From REEB95 sp050729835 (GTDB lineage Bacteria > Pseudomonadota > Alphaproteobacteria > ATCC43930 > CGMCC-115725): DNA of 30,146 nucleotides. The stretch lies in the NCBI GenBank assembly GCA_050729835.1, contig JBOHLS010000029.1:1-30146 (forward strand). Direction: 5' to 3'. Every line of letters starts with the position of its first letter. The stretch's first letter is position 1. This document shows positions 1 through 7,307 of this stretch, in pieces. Position numbers and translations under genes: made by a program. Below the pieces are notes generated by a model that made no database searches, was not told where the DNA came from, and worked only from the letters and a program-made list of their open reading frames with translations.

Positions 1-38
1 ACCCGCTCGCGCAAATCAAGCGAATAGGCTTTTGGCAT
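1..38 (-). CDS. IS630-family transposase, N-terminal fragment (runs off the left edge)
   Basis: Reading the minus strand from an ATG gives MPKAYSLDLRERV before the window ends. This matches the usual opening of IS630-type transposases, where a short lead is followed by the SLDLRERV start of an N-terminal helix-turn-helix. Only 12 full codons are visible, so neither the catalytic DDE residues nor the integrity of the gene can be judged. The start is supported by a very strong ribosome binding site a few bases upstream. The surrounding bases are less GC-rich than the rest of the window, as expected for an inserted element. I could not place the terminal inverted repeat or TA target duplication, so the element boundary somewhere between here and the ribbon-helix-helix gene is unknown. 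Confidence 0.72.
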   Translation of the reverse strand, partial: MPKAYSLDLRER

Positions 39-43
39 CGCAA

Positions 44-52
44 ATCACCTCC
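44..52 (-). promoter_or_regulatory. Near-perfect Shine-Dalgarno sequence of the transposase gene
   Basis: On the minus strand the bases GGAGGTGAT lie five bases before the transposase ATG. They are complementary to almost the whole anti-Shine-Dalgarno tail of 16S rRNA, and a second GAGG lies just upstream. This is much stronger than the ribosome binding sites of the housekeeping genes here and decides the transposase start. Confidence 0.7.
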
Positions 53-152
53 TCCTGGAAGTGAATCACAAACCCACCTTCTTAGGAATCCCCGCCGATT
101 CAAGCTGACTGTCCGACGCTCTAGGCTCGACCCGGCCAGAAGTGGTTAACGC

Positions 153-443
153 GTGCGCGCCAATTCTACGACCTCCACGCTGGTCAACCGCAACGTCACC
201 GTCGAAGGCCACCGCACCAGCATCCGCCTCGAGCCGGCGATGTGGCAGGCCCTCATCATAGTCTGCAAGCGCGAAAACAAGAGCCTGAACGAGCTGGTTA
301 CGGCCATCGCCCGCACCCGCCATCAATCGACGCTCACCGCCGCGATCCGCGTATTCCTGCTGACCTATTTCCAGGCGGCGGCGACCGACGAGGGCCACCT
401 GCGGGCCGGTCACGGCATCGCCCATCCGCGCGTTCGCGTCTGA
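153..443 (+). CDS. Ribbon-helix-helix domain protein (RHH_4 type)
   Basis: A 96-residue protein with the segment VNRNVTVEGHRTSIRLEPAM (about residues 11-30) followed by an amphipathic helix and KRENKSLNEL. This is the layout of the small RHH_4 ribbon-helix-helix proteins common in Alphaproteobacteria: one strand for DNA contact in the major groove, then two helices for dimerisation. A DNA-binding role is inferred from the family; no target is known. Translation starts at a GTG directly after an in-frame TAA, and no clear ribosome binding site precedes it. Because an insertion element ends nearby, its native promoter may have been displaced. It converges on the DUF2889 gene with nine bases between the stops. 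The C-terminal end (from about residue 75) is unstructured and not recognisable. Confidence 0.75.
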   Translation: MRANSTTSTLVNRNVTVEGHRTSIRLEPAMWQALIIVCKRENKSLNELVTAIARTRHQSTLTAAIRVFLLTYFQAAATDEGHLRAGHGIAHPRVRV

Positions 444-465
444 CGCGCGCGGTCAGCCGCGCGCG
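444..465. terminator. GC-rich hairpin between convergent genes
   Basis: A perfect 9-bp inverted repeat, CGCGCGCGG and CCGCGCGCG, closes a TCAG tetraloop. The reverse complement of the loop holds the TGA stop of the DUF2889 gene. The stem begins immediately after the stop of the ribbon-helix-helix gene. There is no T-run on either side, so it would be a non-canonical bidirectional terminator or a 3'-end stabiliser. Confidence 0.5.
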
Positions 466-1025
466 CCCGTGTAATAGTCCGGCCACAGCCGCTTGACGAT
501 CTCGCCGTCGCTGCGGAACGCATGACAAGTGCCGATGAGCCGCGGCCGTTCCTTCGGCGGCTCCGGCGGCGCATCGTCGCGTCCGCGCGCGAGACGGCGA
601 CGATAGGGATAGATCGTCTGATAGGCGGTGGTCGCGATCGGCCCCATCAACTCGACCAGATGCGTGCAGCCTTCAATCCCGCCCAGCCGCTCGCGTACTT
701 TCGAGAGAAACCCGGGCCGGATGCTCAAGCCCTCGAGGCGCGCAAAGTTCGGCGCGATCGCCGGGCAGACCGGAAACGGGCTTTGGTCGGTGACGGCCTC
801 GACGCGGCGCACGATCAGCTCGTCGTCAACGGTGAGACGCACCCACATGTCGTGCACCGGAATGCCGGCCTCCACCCGGCCGCGGTAATCGCTGTCGAAG
901 GCATAGGTCTTGGTGTCGACGAGATGGCCTTCGATGTCCCACAGGCCGTCGTCGCGGCGATAGCCGCGGCAATCGACGTGGCGCGTATGGATGTGCTGGC
1001 GCGGCGACGCGGGCAACAACGGCAC
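453..1025 (-). CDS. DUF2889 family protein
   Basis: A 190-residue soluble protein matching the DUF2889 family: an N-terminal part with HTRHVDCRGYRRDDGLWDIEG and KTYAF, a central DMWVRLTVDDELIVRRVEA strand region, and GIEGCTHLVELMGPIATTAYQT in the second half. The family has no established function that I know of. No signal peptide or membrane segment is visible. The chosen start is a GTG with a GGAGG eight bases upstream; there is no better candidate. It lies 30 bases downstream of aroB on the same strand, so it is probably the last gene of an aroK-aroB-DUF2889 transcript, but nothing in the sequence links it mechanistically to chorismate synthesis. Confidence 0.82.
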   Translation of the reverse strand: MPLLPASPRQHIHTRHVDCRGYRRDDGLWDIEGHLVDTKTYAFDSDYRGRVEAGIPVHDMWVRLTVDDELIVRRVEAVTDQSPFPVCPAIAPNFARLEGLSIRPGFLSKVRERLGGIEGCTHLVELMGPIATTAYQTIYPYRRRLARGRDDAPPEPPKERPRLIGTCHAFRSDGEIVKRLWPDYYTGARG

Positions 1026-1044
1026 GACCGAATCCTCCGGAAGA

Positions 1045-1067
1045 CGCGCCTCTATTTAGAGGGCGCG
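1045..1067 (-). terminator. Hairpin spanning the aroB stop codon
   Basis: CCTCT and AGAGG pair around an ATTT loop, and beyond a one-base bulge another four G/C pairs extend the stem. On the minus strand the loop and the first stem pair contain the TAA of aroB. It sits between aroB and the DUF2889 gene, so it may reduce read-through or protect the aroB mRNA end rather than fully terminate. Confidence 0.35.
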
Positions 1068-2180
1068 CACCGGCCGCGCCAGCGTCTTGACCTCGTCGCG
1101 CAGGAATTCGCGCAACGCGTCGGGCGCGACGTCGCGGCTGACGAAGGCCTGGCCGATGTCGCGGACGAGAATCAAGCTGATGCGGCCATCCTTGACCTTC
1201 TTGTCCTTGCGCATGAGTTCGAGCAAGGCGTCGGCGTCGACATCGCCGATTTCCGTGCGTAAGCCGACGCTGGCGAAATGGCGCCGCACGCGGCTGGCGG
1301 CCTCCGCCGGGCAAAGCCGCAACCGGGCCGAAAGATCGAACGCCATGCGCATGCCGAGGGCGACCGCCTCGCCGTGCAGCAGCGCATCGCCGAATCCGGT
1401 CGCAGCCTCGAGCGCATGGCCGAAGGTATGGCCAAAATTCAGCAAGGCACGTTCGCCGATCTCGCGCTCGTCGGCGGCGACAACTGCCGCCTTGGCGGCG
1501 CAACTGCGCAGCACCGCCTCGCGGCACAAGTCCGGATCGCCCTTGAGCAGCGCGCCGGCCATGCTTTCGAGCCGTTCGTAGAAAGCGCGGTCACGGATCA
1601 GCCCGTATTTCACGACCTCGGCATAGCCGGCGAGCAGCTCGCGTTGCGGCAAGGTACCGAGCGTGTCGGTATCGGCGATGACCAGCGCCGGTTGGTGGAA
1701 GGCGCCGACTAGATTCTTGCCCTGGCGCGTGTCGATGGCGGTCTTGCCGCCGACCGAGCTGTCGACCTGGGCGAGCAGCGTCGTCGGCACCTGCACGTAG
1801 TCGAGGCCGCGCAACAGCGTCGCCGCAGCGAATCCGGCGAGATCGCCGATGACGCCGCCGCCGAGAGCGACGATCGGCGTCGCGCGCTCGACGCCCGCCG
1901 CCAGGATGTCCTCGCACAGCTTTTGAAAATGGGTGAAGTCCTTGGTTTCCTCGCCGGGCGGTAGGACGATGGCGGCGTGCGCGAACCCGGCCGCGTCGAG
2001 GCCGCGGCGTAGCGCGTCGAGGTACAGCCGCGCGACGTTCGCGTCGGTGACGACGAGCGCGCGTTTCTGATGAGCGACTCCGGCGATCAGCGTGCCCACC
2101 TGGGCCAGCAGGCGCGCGCCGACGACGATGTCGTAGCTGCGGGCGCCGAGCTCGACGCGCAGCCGTTGCGCTTCACTCAT
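1056..2180 (-). CDS. aroB: 3-dehydroquinate synthase
   Basis: Cytoplasmic enzyme of the shikimate pathway; converts DAHP to 3-dehydroquinate using NAD and a divalent metal. The 374-residue length is normal for AroB. Visible signatures are the glycine-rich NAD-binding GGGVIGDLAGFAAA, the substrate-site run PTTLLAQVDSSVGGKTAID with GKNLVGAFHQP, and the three metal ligands in YAEVVKYG (Glu), NFGHTFGHALE (His) and LLHGEA (His). Its ATG overlaps the aroK stop as ATGA, so the two are likely translationally coupled. Downstream lies the DUF2889 gene. Nothing looks truncated or unusual. Confidence 0.97.
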   Translation of the reverse strand: MSEAQRLRVELGARSYDIVVGARLLAQVGTLIAGVAHQKRALVVTDANVARLYLDALRRGLDAAGFAHAAIVLPPGEETKDFTHFQKLCEDILAAGVERATPIVALGGGVIGDLAGFAAATLLRGLDYVQVPTTLLAQVDSSVGGKTAIDTRQGKNLVGAFHQPALVIADTDTLGTLPQRELLAGYAEVVKYGLIRDRAFYERLESMAGALLKGDPDLCREAVLRSCAAKAAVVAADEREIGERALLNFGHTFGHALEAATGFGDALLHGEAVALGMRMAFDLSARLRLCPAEAASRVRRHFASVGLRTEIGDVDADALLELMRKDKKVKDGRISLILVRDIGQAFVSRDVAPDALREFLRDEVKTLARPVRAL

Positions 2181-2746
2181 GGCGCAACGCCGGCCGGCAC
2201 GCCGAGATGCGACGCCAACGCCGCCAGCACGCGTTCGAGCGTCACCTCGGCCGGACCGTCGACGCTGTCGACGGTGACGTCGGCCTCGGCATAGACCGGA
2301 TAGCGCTCTGCCATCAGGCGTTCGAGCACGGTGCGCGGGTCACCGTCCTTGAGCAACGGCCGGTTATTGCGGCGCATCACCCGCGCCAGCATCAGGTTGA
2401 GATCGGCGCGCAGCCACACGGTGATGGCGCGTTCGCGTAGCAGCGCCCGCGTCGACAGATCCATGAAGGCGCCGCCGCCGGTGGCGAGAACGTGCAGCGG
2501 ATTCGCGAGCAGCCGCCTGATCACTTCGCGCTCGCGGTCGCGGAAGAACGGTTCGCCGCTTTCGTCGAAGATTTCCGCGATCGTGGCGTTGGCCGCCTTC
2601 TCGATCTCGGCATCCGCATCGGCGAACTCGACGCCGAGTCGTTGCGCAAGACGGCGACCGACGGCGGTTTTGCCCACGCCCATGAGGCCGACGAGCGCGA
2701 TCGTCCTGGGTACGCGCAGCGCGCGGTGCGGCGTTGAAACGCTCAT
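2177..2746 (-). CDS. aroK: Shikimate kinase
   Basis: Phosphorylates shikimate at the 3-hydroxyl with ATP in the cytoplasm, two steps after AroB's reaction product has been processed. Using the ATG giving MSVSTPHRAL, the protein is 189 residues: Walker A GLMGVGKT at about 20-27, substrate-binding Asp residues in FADADAEIEK (43, 45), TGGGAF near 89-94, and the lid/adenine region NNRPLL. The reading frame stays open upstream to a TTG (2815) and another ATG (2794), which would add 16-23 residues without family similarity. A weak -10-like TATGCT on the minus strand (2795-2790) would put the transcript start downstream of both, so I prefer the shorter form. The gene is divergent from the small membrane protein gene. 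Confidence 0.95.
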   Translation of the reverse strand: MSVSTPHRALRVPRTIALVGLMGVGKTAVGRRLAQRLGVEFADADAEIEKAANATIAEIFDESGEPFFRDREREVIRRLLANPLHVLATGGGAFMDLSTRALLRERAITVWLRADLNLMLARVMRRNNRPLLKDGDPRTVLERLMAERYPVYAEADVTVDSVDGPAEVTLERVLAALASHLGVPAGVAP

Positions 2747-2856
2747 GCGGCGCCGATAAACTGCCGGTGTCTGATCATCGCCGGAGCCTAGCATATCGCC
2801 GGGATTCGCCGCCAATCGGCCGGCGCGGACCGGCCGCGTCGAGGGAATTGGGGTCC

Positions 2857-2997
2857 ATGGGAAAATTCATTTTGATCGCGCTCGCGATACTGGTCGTGCT
2901 GATCATCGGCACCGGCGGAGTCCTGATGTTGTGGCACATCCCGGCTCCGACGGCGCGCGTCGAGCACCCCATCCCCGATGCGCAGCTGCCGCGTTGA
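2857..2997 (+). CDS. Small single-pass membrane protein, unknown function
   Basis: A 46-residue protein: a short MGKF lead, one strongly hydrophobic segment at about residues 4-26 (ILIALAILVVLIIGTGGVLM), then a short polar tail rich in Pro (HIPAPTARVEHPIPDAQLPR). Probably anchored in the inner membrane. A GAGGGAATTGGGG purine run just before the ATG is a plausible ribosome binding site. Its last 20 bases overlap the start of the following secreted-protein gene in another frame, which suggests translational coupling. I do not recognise a named family; I judge it a real gene because of its ribosome binding site, its typical membrane-anchor composition and its tight spacing to the next gene. Confidence 0.62.
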   Translation: MGKFILIALAILVVLIIGTGGVLMLWHIPAPTARVEHPIPDAQLPR

Positions 2998-4720
2998 CGG
3001 GGTGCCCCGGCAGCGGGTCGCGGTCGGGCTGGTCGCCGCGCTGCTGCTGGGCATTGCGCCGGCGGCGGCACAGCCGATCCAGCTGACGCCGGGTCCGTCG
3101 CCGACACCCGCGCCGTCGTCGGTCGCGGCACCGCGAAGCCTGAACGGCAGCGGCCAGATCCAGGTCGTGCCGCTGCAGCCGGTGGATGCGTCGTGGACCG
3201 GCCTGCTCGGCCCGGCGCAGGGCGGTTTCCCGCGCGATATGTGGAACGGTGCCAGCCGCAGCTTCGTCGCCGCCGTCTTGCCGCAACTCCAGCCGGTGAC
3301 GTCTCCGGAACTCGTCAGCCTGGCGCGGCGCCTGTTGTTGAGCGATGCGATCGCTCCCGCGCCGGCCGGCAATGCGAGCAATGCGGCCGTCGGTTCGGCT
3401 TTGTTGACGGCGCGCATCGACCGGATCTACGCGCTCGGCTTCGTGCGCGATGGACTCGCTCTGATCCAATCCCTGCCGGATACCGCGACGACCGACGCCA
3501 TCGATCGCGATCGCGTCGAGCTGCGCTTTGCCGCCGATGATCCAACCGGCACCTGCAACGACGTCAAGGCGCGCATCGAGCGTTATCCCGGAGCATGGTG
3601 GGCGCGAGCGTTGATCGCCTGCCAGGCGCTGGCCGGCGATTTTGCCGAGGCCGCGCTCGGCCAGAGCCTGCTGGTCGACCAGAAGGCGCCGCCCGACCCC
3701 GAGTTCGACGCACTGATCCGGTTGCTGTTGCAACACAGATCGGCGCGGGTCGCGCGGCTCGGCGATCCCACGCCATTGCGCCTGACCCTGCTGGCGGCAG
3801 CCAAACATCCGCTGCCGGCCGAGGTGATCGCCGGCGCCGACCCCGCAGCGCTCGCCGGCTATGCTGGCAACGACGCCGTGCCGCCGGAGAAGCGTCTGGC
3901 CGCGGCCGAGCGCGCCGAGGCGCTCGGGGCCTTGCCGCCTCAGGCGCTCGCCGCGCTCTACGGCGCCGTCAGCTTCAAGCCCGAAGAGCTGACGCGCGCA
4001 CGCCGGACGATCCGGCCGCCGGCCGACGCGCGCGACCGCGCCTTGCTCTATGCCTTGGCGAAATCCGGCACCGATTTCGCGGTGCGCTCGGCGGCGATCG
4101 AAGCCTTGGCGGCCGATGCCGCAAAACGCGGCGTGTTCGTATCGCAGGCCCGGGTTCTGGCGCCGACGCTGACCGACATTCCGAGCGCCACTGCCGATCC
4201 GAAATTCGCCGGCGTCGCGGCGCGCATCCTGCTCGGCGCCGGCACCGCCGACGCCGCCAAGCCGTGGGTGAGCGCCGCGGGCGACAAGGCGACGTTGCTG
4301 TTGAGTCTGATCGCCCAGCCGGGGGGTGTGCCGCGGCTCGAGGCCGGCGTCGCACGCGACGCGGCGGCCGCGGGTGGCGACGCGACGGCCGGGGCGCGCG
4401 CCGGCCTGCTCTATGTCCTGCTGACCGCCCTCGGCGACGATCCGGCGACGCTCGGCGATCTCACGCCGGCGGCGCTGACCGCGTCCGCGACGCCGGGAGC
4501 GCTGCCGAATGCGACGCTCTGGGACGAACAGCAGCGGGCGGCGCAGAGCGGCCAGCTTGGCTCGACGGTGCTAGCCACGCTGCTGATCGCCGAAAGCGAC
4601 GGCCGCTTGACGTCGGAATCGCTGCTGCTCGGGCGCGCGGTTGCCGGCTTGCGCGCGGTCGGGCTCGACGGCGACGCGCATGCGCTGGCGCTCGAGGCGG
4701 CGCTCGACGCCGGCATCTGA
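2978..4720 (+). CDS. Large secreted protein of unknown function
   Basis: A 580-residue protein with a clear N-terminal signal sequence (VAVGLVAALLLGIAPAAA, cleavage likely before QPIQ near residue 33), then a Pro/Ser-rich linker (about 35-60) and a long Ala- and Leu-rich, probably all-helical region. That region resembles helical-repeat solenoids in composition (many ALA/LAALYGA-like turns), but I could not define a repeat unit. No catalytic motif is visible and I cannot assign a family. Export to the periplasm is inferred from the signal sequence. The ATG used overlaps the small membrane protein gene; a GTG eight codons later would also leave a good signal peptide. The stop is one base before the xerD start, so the three genes are probably co-transcribed. 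Confidence 0.78.
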   Translation: MRSCRVDGVPRQRVAVGLVAALLLGIAPAAAQPIQLTPGPSPTPAPSSVAAPRSLNGSGQIQVVPLQPVDASWTGLLGPAQGGFPRDMWNGASRSFVAAVLPQLQPVTSPELVSLARRLLLSDAIAPAPAGNASNAAVGSALLTARIDRIYALGFVRDGLALIQSLPDTATTDAIDRDRVELRFAADDPTGTCNDVKARIERYPGAWWARALIACQALAGDFAEAALGQSLLVDQKAPPDPEFDALIRLLLQHRSARVARLGDPTPLRLTLLAAAKHPLPAEVIAGADPAALAGYAGNDAVPPEKRLAAAERAEALGALPPQALAALYGAVSFKPEELTRARRTIRPPADARDRALLYALAKSGTDFAVRSAAIEALAADAAKRGVFVSQARVLAPTLTDIPSATADPKFAGVAARILLGAGTADAAKPWVSAAGDKATLLLSLIAQPGGVPRLEAGVARDAAAAGGDATAGARAGLLYVLLTALGDDPATLGDLTPAALTASATPGALPNATLWDEQQRAAQSGQLGSTVLATLLIAESDGRLTSESLLLGRAVAGLRAVGLDGDAHALALEAALDAGI

Positions 4721-4721
4721 C

Positions 4722-5615
4722 ATGGACCGGTATGGTGAGGCGTTCCTCGAGATGCTCGCGGCCGAACGCGGCGCCGCCAAGCTGACCTTGGCGGCCTATC
4801 GCAACGATCTGCGCCAGGTCGAGGTGTTCCTGCAAAACCGCGGCACGACCCTGGTCGCCGCGTCGAGCGACGATCTGCGCCACTATCTCGCGACCCTGGC
4901 CAGCGCCCGGCGCGCACCGGGAACCTCGGCGCGCCGATTGTCCGCGCTGCGCCAGTTCTACCGCTTCCTGGTGCTGGAAAAAGTGCGCCGCGACGATCCT
5001 ACGGCAGCGCTCGACGGTCCGCGGCTGAAACGGCCGCTGCCCAAGGTTCTGCTGGCCGATGATGCCGAGAAGCTCATCGCCGCCGCACACGCCAAGGACG
5101 GCGCCGAAGGCGTGCGGCTGACGTGCCTGGTCGAGCTGCTCTATGGCGGGGGCTTGCGCGTGTCGGAGCTGATGGGCTTGACCGTCGCCACCGCGCGCCG
5201 CGATCCGCGCTTCCTGGTGGTGCGCGGCAAAGGCGGCAAGGAGCGGCTGGTGCCGCTGGGCCGGCCGGCGCGGCGCGCGCTTGACGCCTATCTCGCCGTC
5301 CGCAACCGCTTTCTCAAGAACGACGCGGAATCGCGCTGGCTGTTTCCGTCGCGCGGTGCCGAGGGCCACCTGACGCGGCGGCGCTGCGGCCAGCTCGTCG
5401 AAAGCCTGGCGCGCGAGATCGGACTCAAGGTCTCGCCGCATGTGCTGCGTCACGCCTTCGCCAGCCATCTGGTCGACCGCGGCGCCGATCTGCGCAGCGT
5501 GCAGGAAATGCTCGGCCACGCCGACATCGCCACCACCCAGATCTACACGCATGTGCAAATCGAACGCCTGCGGCGTCTGGTGAGCGAGGCGCACCCGCTC
5601 GCGCGCAAGAAATAG
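4722..5615 (+). CDS. xerD: Tyrosine recombinase XerD
   Basis: Site-specific recombinase that, with XerC, resolves chromosome dimers at dif under FtsK control. The 297-residue length matches XerD. The N-terminal SAM-like core-binding domain covers about residues 1-90. The catalytic domain shows all active-site residues: Arg146 in GGGLRVSEL, Lys170 in RGKGGKERLVPLG, His240 and Arg243 in HVLRHAFASH, His266 in MLGHADI, and the nucleophile Tyr275 in TQIYTHVQIERL. The ATG begins one base after the stop of the secreted-protein gene, implying coupling. XerD rather than XerC is inferred from the overall pattern and from this chromosomal neighbourhood; the two paralogues are similar, so that part is less certain. 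Confidence 0.92.
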   Translation: MDRYGEAFLEMLAAERGAAKLTLAAYRNDLRQVEVFLQNRGTTLVAASSDDLRHYLATLASARRAPGTSARRLSALRQFYRFLVLEKVRRDDPTAALDGPRLKRPLPKVLLADDAEKLIAAAHAKDGAEGVRLTCLVELLYGGGLRVSELMGLTVATARRDPRFLVVRGKGGKERLVPLGRPARRALDAYLAVRNRFLKNDAESRWLFPSRGAEGHLTRRRCGQLVESLAREIGLKVSPHVLRHAFASHLVDRGADLRSVQEMLGHADIATTQIYTHVQIERLRRLVSEAHPLARKK

Positions 5616-5626
5616 CCCGCTGCGCG
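5602..5626 (+). terminator. Weak hairpin around the xerD stop codon
   Basis: CGCGCA and TGCGCG pair over a 13-base loop that contains the xerD TAG. There is no T-run and accA follows closely on the same strand, so full termination is unlikely. Listed because similar stop-enclosing hairpins occur at other gene ends here. Confidence 0.2.
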
Positions 5627-5666
5627 AGGTGGCATTGCCGCGCGCCGCATGCTAGGTCAAGCCGCC

Positions 5667-6620
5667 ATGCGTCATTTTCTGGATTTCGAGCAGCCGCTCG
5701 CCGAGCTGGAAGGCAAGATCGAAGAGCTGCGTCACATCTCGAACGGCGGAGACCTCAACATCGCCGAGGAGGTCGGGCGGCTCGAGGCCAAAGTCGAGAA
5801 ATTCCTGCGTCAGACCTATGCCAAGCTGACGCCGTGGCAAAAAGTCCAGATCGCCCGCCATCCCGACCGGCCGCACGGCAGCGATTATCTCAAGCGACTG
5901 GTCGCCGACTTCACGCCGCTCGCCGGCGACCGGGCCTTCGCCGAGGATCGCGCCATCGTCGGCGGGCTCGGACGCTTTCGCGGCCGTTCGGTCGTCGCCA
6001 TCGCCCACGAGAAGGGCGCCGACACCGAGGCGCGCGTCCGGCACAATTTCGGCATGGCGCGGCCGGAGGGCTATCGCAAGGCGCGTCGGTTGATGGAGCT
6101 CGCCAACCGCTTCAAGCTGCCGGTGCTGACCTTCGTCGACACGGCCGGCGCCTATCCGGGCGTCGATGCCGAGGCGCGCGGCCAGGCCGAGGCGATCGCG
6201 CGCGCGGTCGAGGCTTGTCTCGAGCTCGAAGTGCCGCTGATCGCGACCATCATCGGCGAAGGCGGCTCGGGCGGCGCGATCGCGCTCGCCGCCGGCAACG
6301 TGGTTCTGATGCTCGAACACGCGGTTTATTCGGTCATCTCGCCCGAGGGTTGCGCTTCGATCCTGTGGCGCAGCGCCGAGAATGCGCAGGACGCGGCCGA
6401 AGCGCTGCGCCTGACCGCGCAGGACCTGTTGCGGCTCAACGTCGTCGACGCGATCGTGGCCGAACCGCTCGGCGGCGCGCACCGGGCGCACGAAGCCGCG
6501 GTCGCCGCGACCGGCGACGCGATCGAGAAGGCGCTGCTGCCGCTCTTGAAGTTCGATGGGCCGGGCCTGCGCGCGGCCCGCCGCACCAAGTTCCTGCAGA
6601 TGGGAACGCGCGGAATCTAA
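5667..6620 (+). CDS. accA: Acetyl-CoA carboxylase carboxyltransferase subunit alpha
   Basis: Alpha subunit of the carboxyltransferase that moves the carboxyl group from biotin-BCCP to acetyl-CoA, giving malonyl-CoA for fatty-acid synthesis; works as a complex with AccD in the cytoplasm. The 317-residue form starts MRHFLDFEQPLAELE, the usual AccA opening with its helical N-terminus. Recognisable further on are KVQIARHPDRP, FGMARPEGYRKA, FVDTAGAYPG, and GEGGSGGAIAL with SVISPEGCASILW, the acyl-CoA-binding oxyanion region. An in-frame ATG six codons upstream (5649) is possible but not conserved in the family. The stop overlaps the convergent response regulator stop by two bases. Confidence 0.96.
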   Translation: MRHFLDFEQPLAELEGKIEELRHISNGGDLNIAEEVGRLEAKVEKFLRQTYAKLTPWQKVQIARHPDRPHGSDYLKRLVADFTPLAGDRAFAEDRAIVGGLGRFRGRSVVAIAHEKGADTEARVRHNFGMARPEGYRKARRLMELANRFKLPVLTFVDTAGAYPGVDAEARGQAEAIARAVEACLELEVPLIATIIGEGGSGGAIALAAGNVVLMLEHAVYSVISPEGCASILWRSAENAQDAAEALRLTAQDLLRLNVVDAIVAEPLGGAHRAHEAAVAATGDAIEKALLPLLKFDGPGLRAARRTKFLQMGTRGI

Positions 6621-6627
6621 TTCCGCG
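6609..6627. terminator. Bidirectional hairpin with both stop codons in the loop
   Basis: A perfect 8-bp inverted repeat (CGCGGAAT and ATTCCGCG) surrounds the three bases CTA. Those bases read as the TAG stop of the response regulator on the minus strand and overlap the TAA of accA on the plus strand. It has no long T-run, but its position exactly at two convergent gene ends makes a shared terminator or 3'-end structure likely. Confidence 0.55.
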
Positions 6628-7288
6628 GCGGGCGCAGGACATAGCCGGTGCCGCGCACCGTGTGCAGCAGCGGCTGCTCGAATCCGCGATCGATCTTCTG
6701 GCGCAGCCGGCTGATATGGACGTCAATGACGTTGGTCTGGGGATCGAAGTGATGGTCCCAGACCTTCTCCAGCAGCATCGTGCGGGTAACGATGTGGTCG
6801 GCGTTGCGCATCAGATATTCGAGCAGCCGGAATTCGCGCGGCAGCAGCTCGATGGTGCGGCCGGCGCGGACGACCTCGCGCGCGATCAGGTCCATTTCGA
6901 GATCGGCGACCTTGAGCTTGGTCTCGGCGCCGCCGCGGCGCGTCAGCGCCTCGAGACGGGCCAGCAGCTCGGAGAAGGCGAACGGCTTGGGCAGGTAGTC
7001 ATCGCAGCCGGAGTTGAGCCCCTGCACCCGGTCATCGACGTCGCCGAGCGCGCTCAGCACCAGAACCGGCGTCTGGTCGTTGGCTGCCCGAAGCGCGGCG
7101 ATGATCGAAAGCCCGTCGAGGCCGGGCAGCATGCGATCGATGATCATGGCGTCGAAGGCGCCGCTGCGGGCGCGCTCGAGCCCCTGCCGACCCTCCGACG
7201 CGAGATCGACGCGGTGGCCGCTCTCGGCCAGGCCCTTGACGAGATAGGCCGCCGCCTCGCGATCGTCTTCGATGACCAGGATACGCAC
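6617..7288 (-). CDS. OmpR-family response regulator
   Basis: A 223-residue two-component transcription factor. The receiver domain (about 1-115) has the acidic pair Asp8-Asp9, phosphoacceptor Asp51 in IIDRMLPGLDG, Ser79 in VLSALGD and Lys101 in LPKPF. The winged-helix DNA-binding domain (about 125-220) shows LLPREFRLLEYLMRN, VWDHHFDPQTNVIDVHISRL and TVRGTGYVL. It starts at GTG with AAGGAA six bases upstream, only 19 bases after the htrA stop, so the two are presumably one transcript and the regulator may respond to envelope stress. No histidine kinase follows: the gene ends directly against accA. Its partner kinase must be encoded elsewhere or may have been lost. Confidence 0.94.
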   Translation of the reverse strand: MRILVIEDDREAAAYLVKGLAESGHRVDLASEGRQGLERARSGAFDAMIIDRMLPGLDGLSIIAALRAANDQTPVLVLSALGDVDDRVQGLNSGCDDYLPKPFAFSELLARLEALTRRGGAETKLKVADLEMDLIAREVVRAGRTIELLPREFRLLEYLMRNADHIVTRTMLLEKVWDHHFDPQTNVIDVHISRLRQKIDRGFEQPLLHTVRGTGYVLRPPRN

Positions 7289-7307
7289 GCGCGTTCCTTC
7301 AACTGCA

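Noticed and set aside
66..425. A 119-codon minus-strand frame opposite the ribbon-helix-helix gene
   Set aside because: Composition and lack of any motif mark it as a shadow; the plus-strand protein has clear family features.
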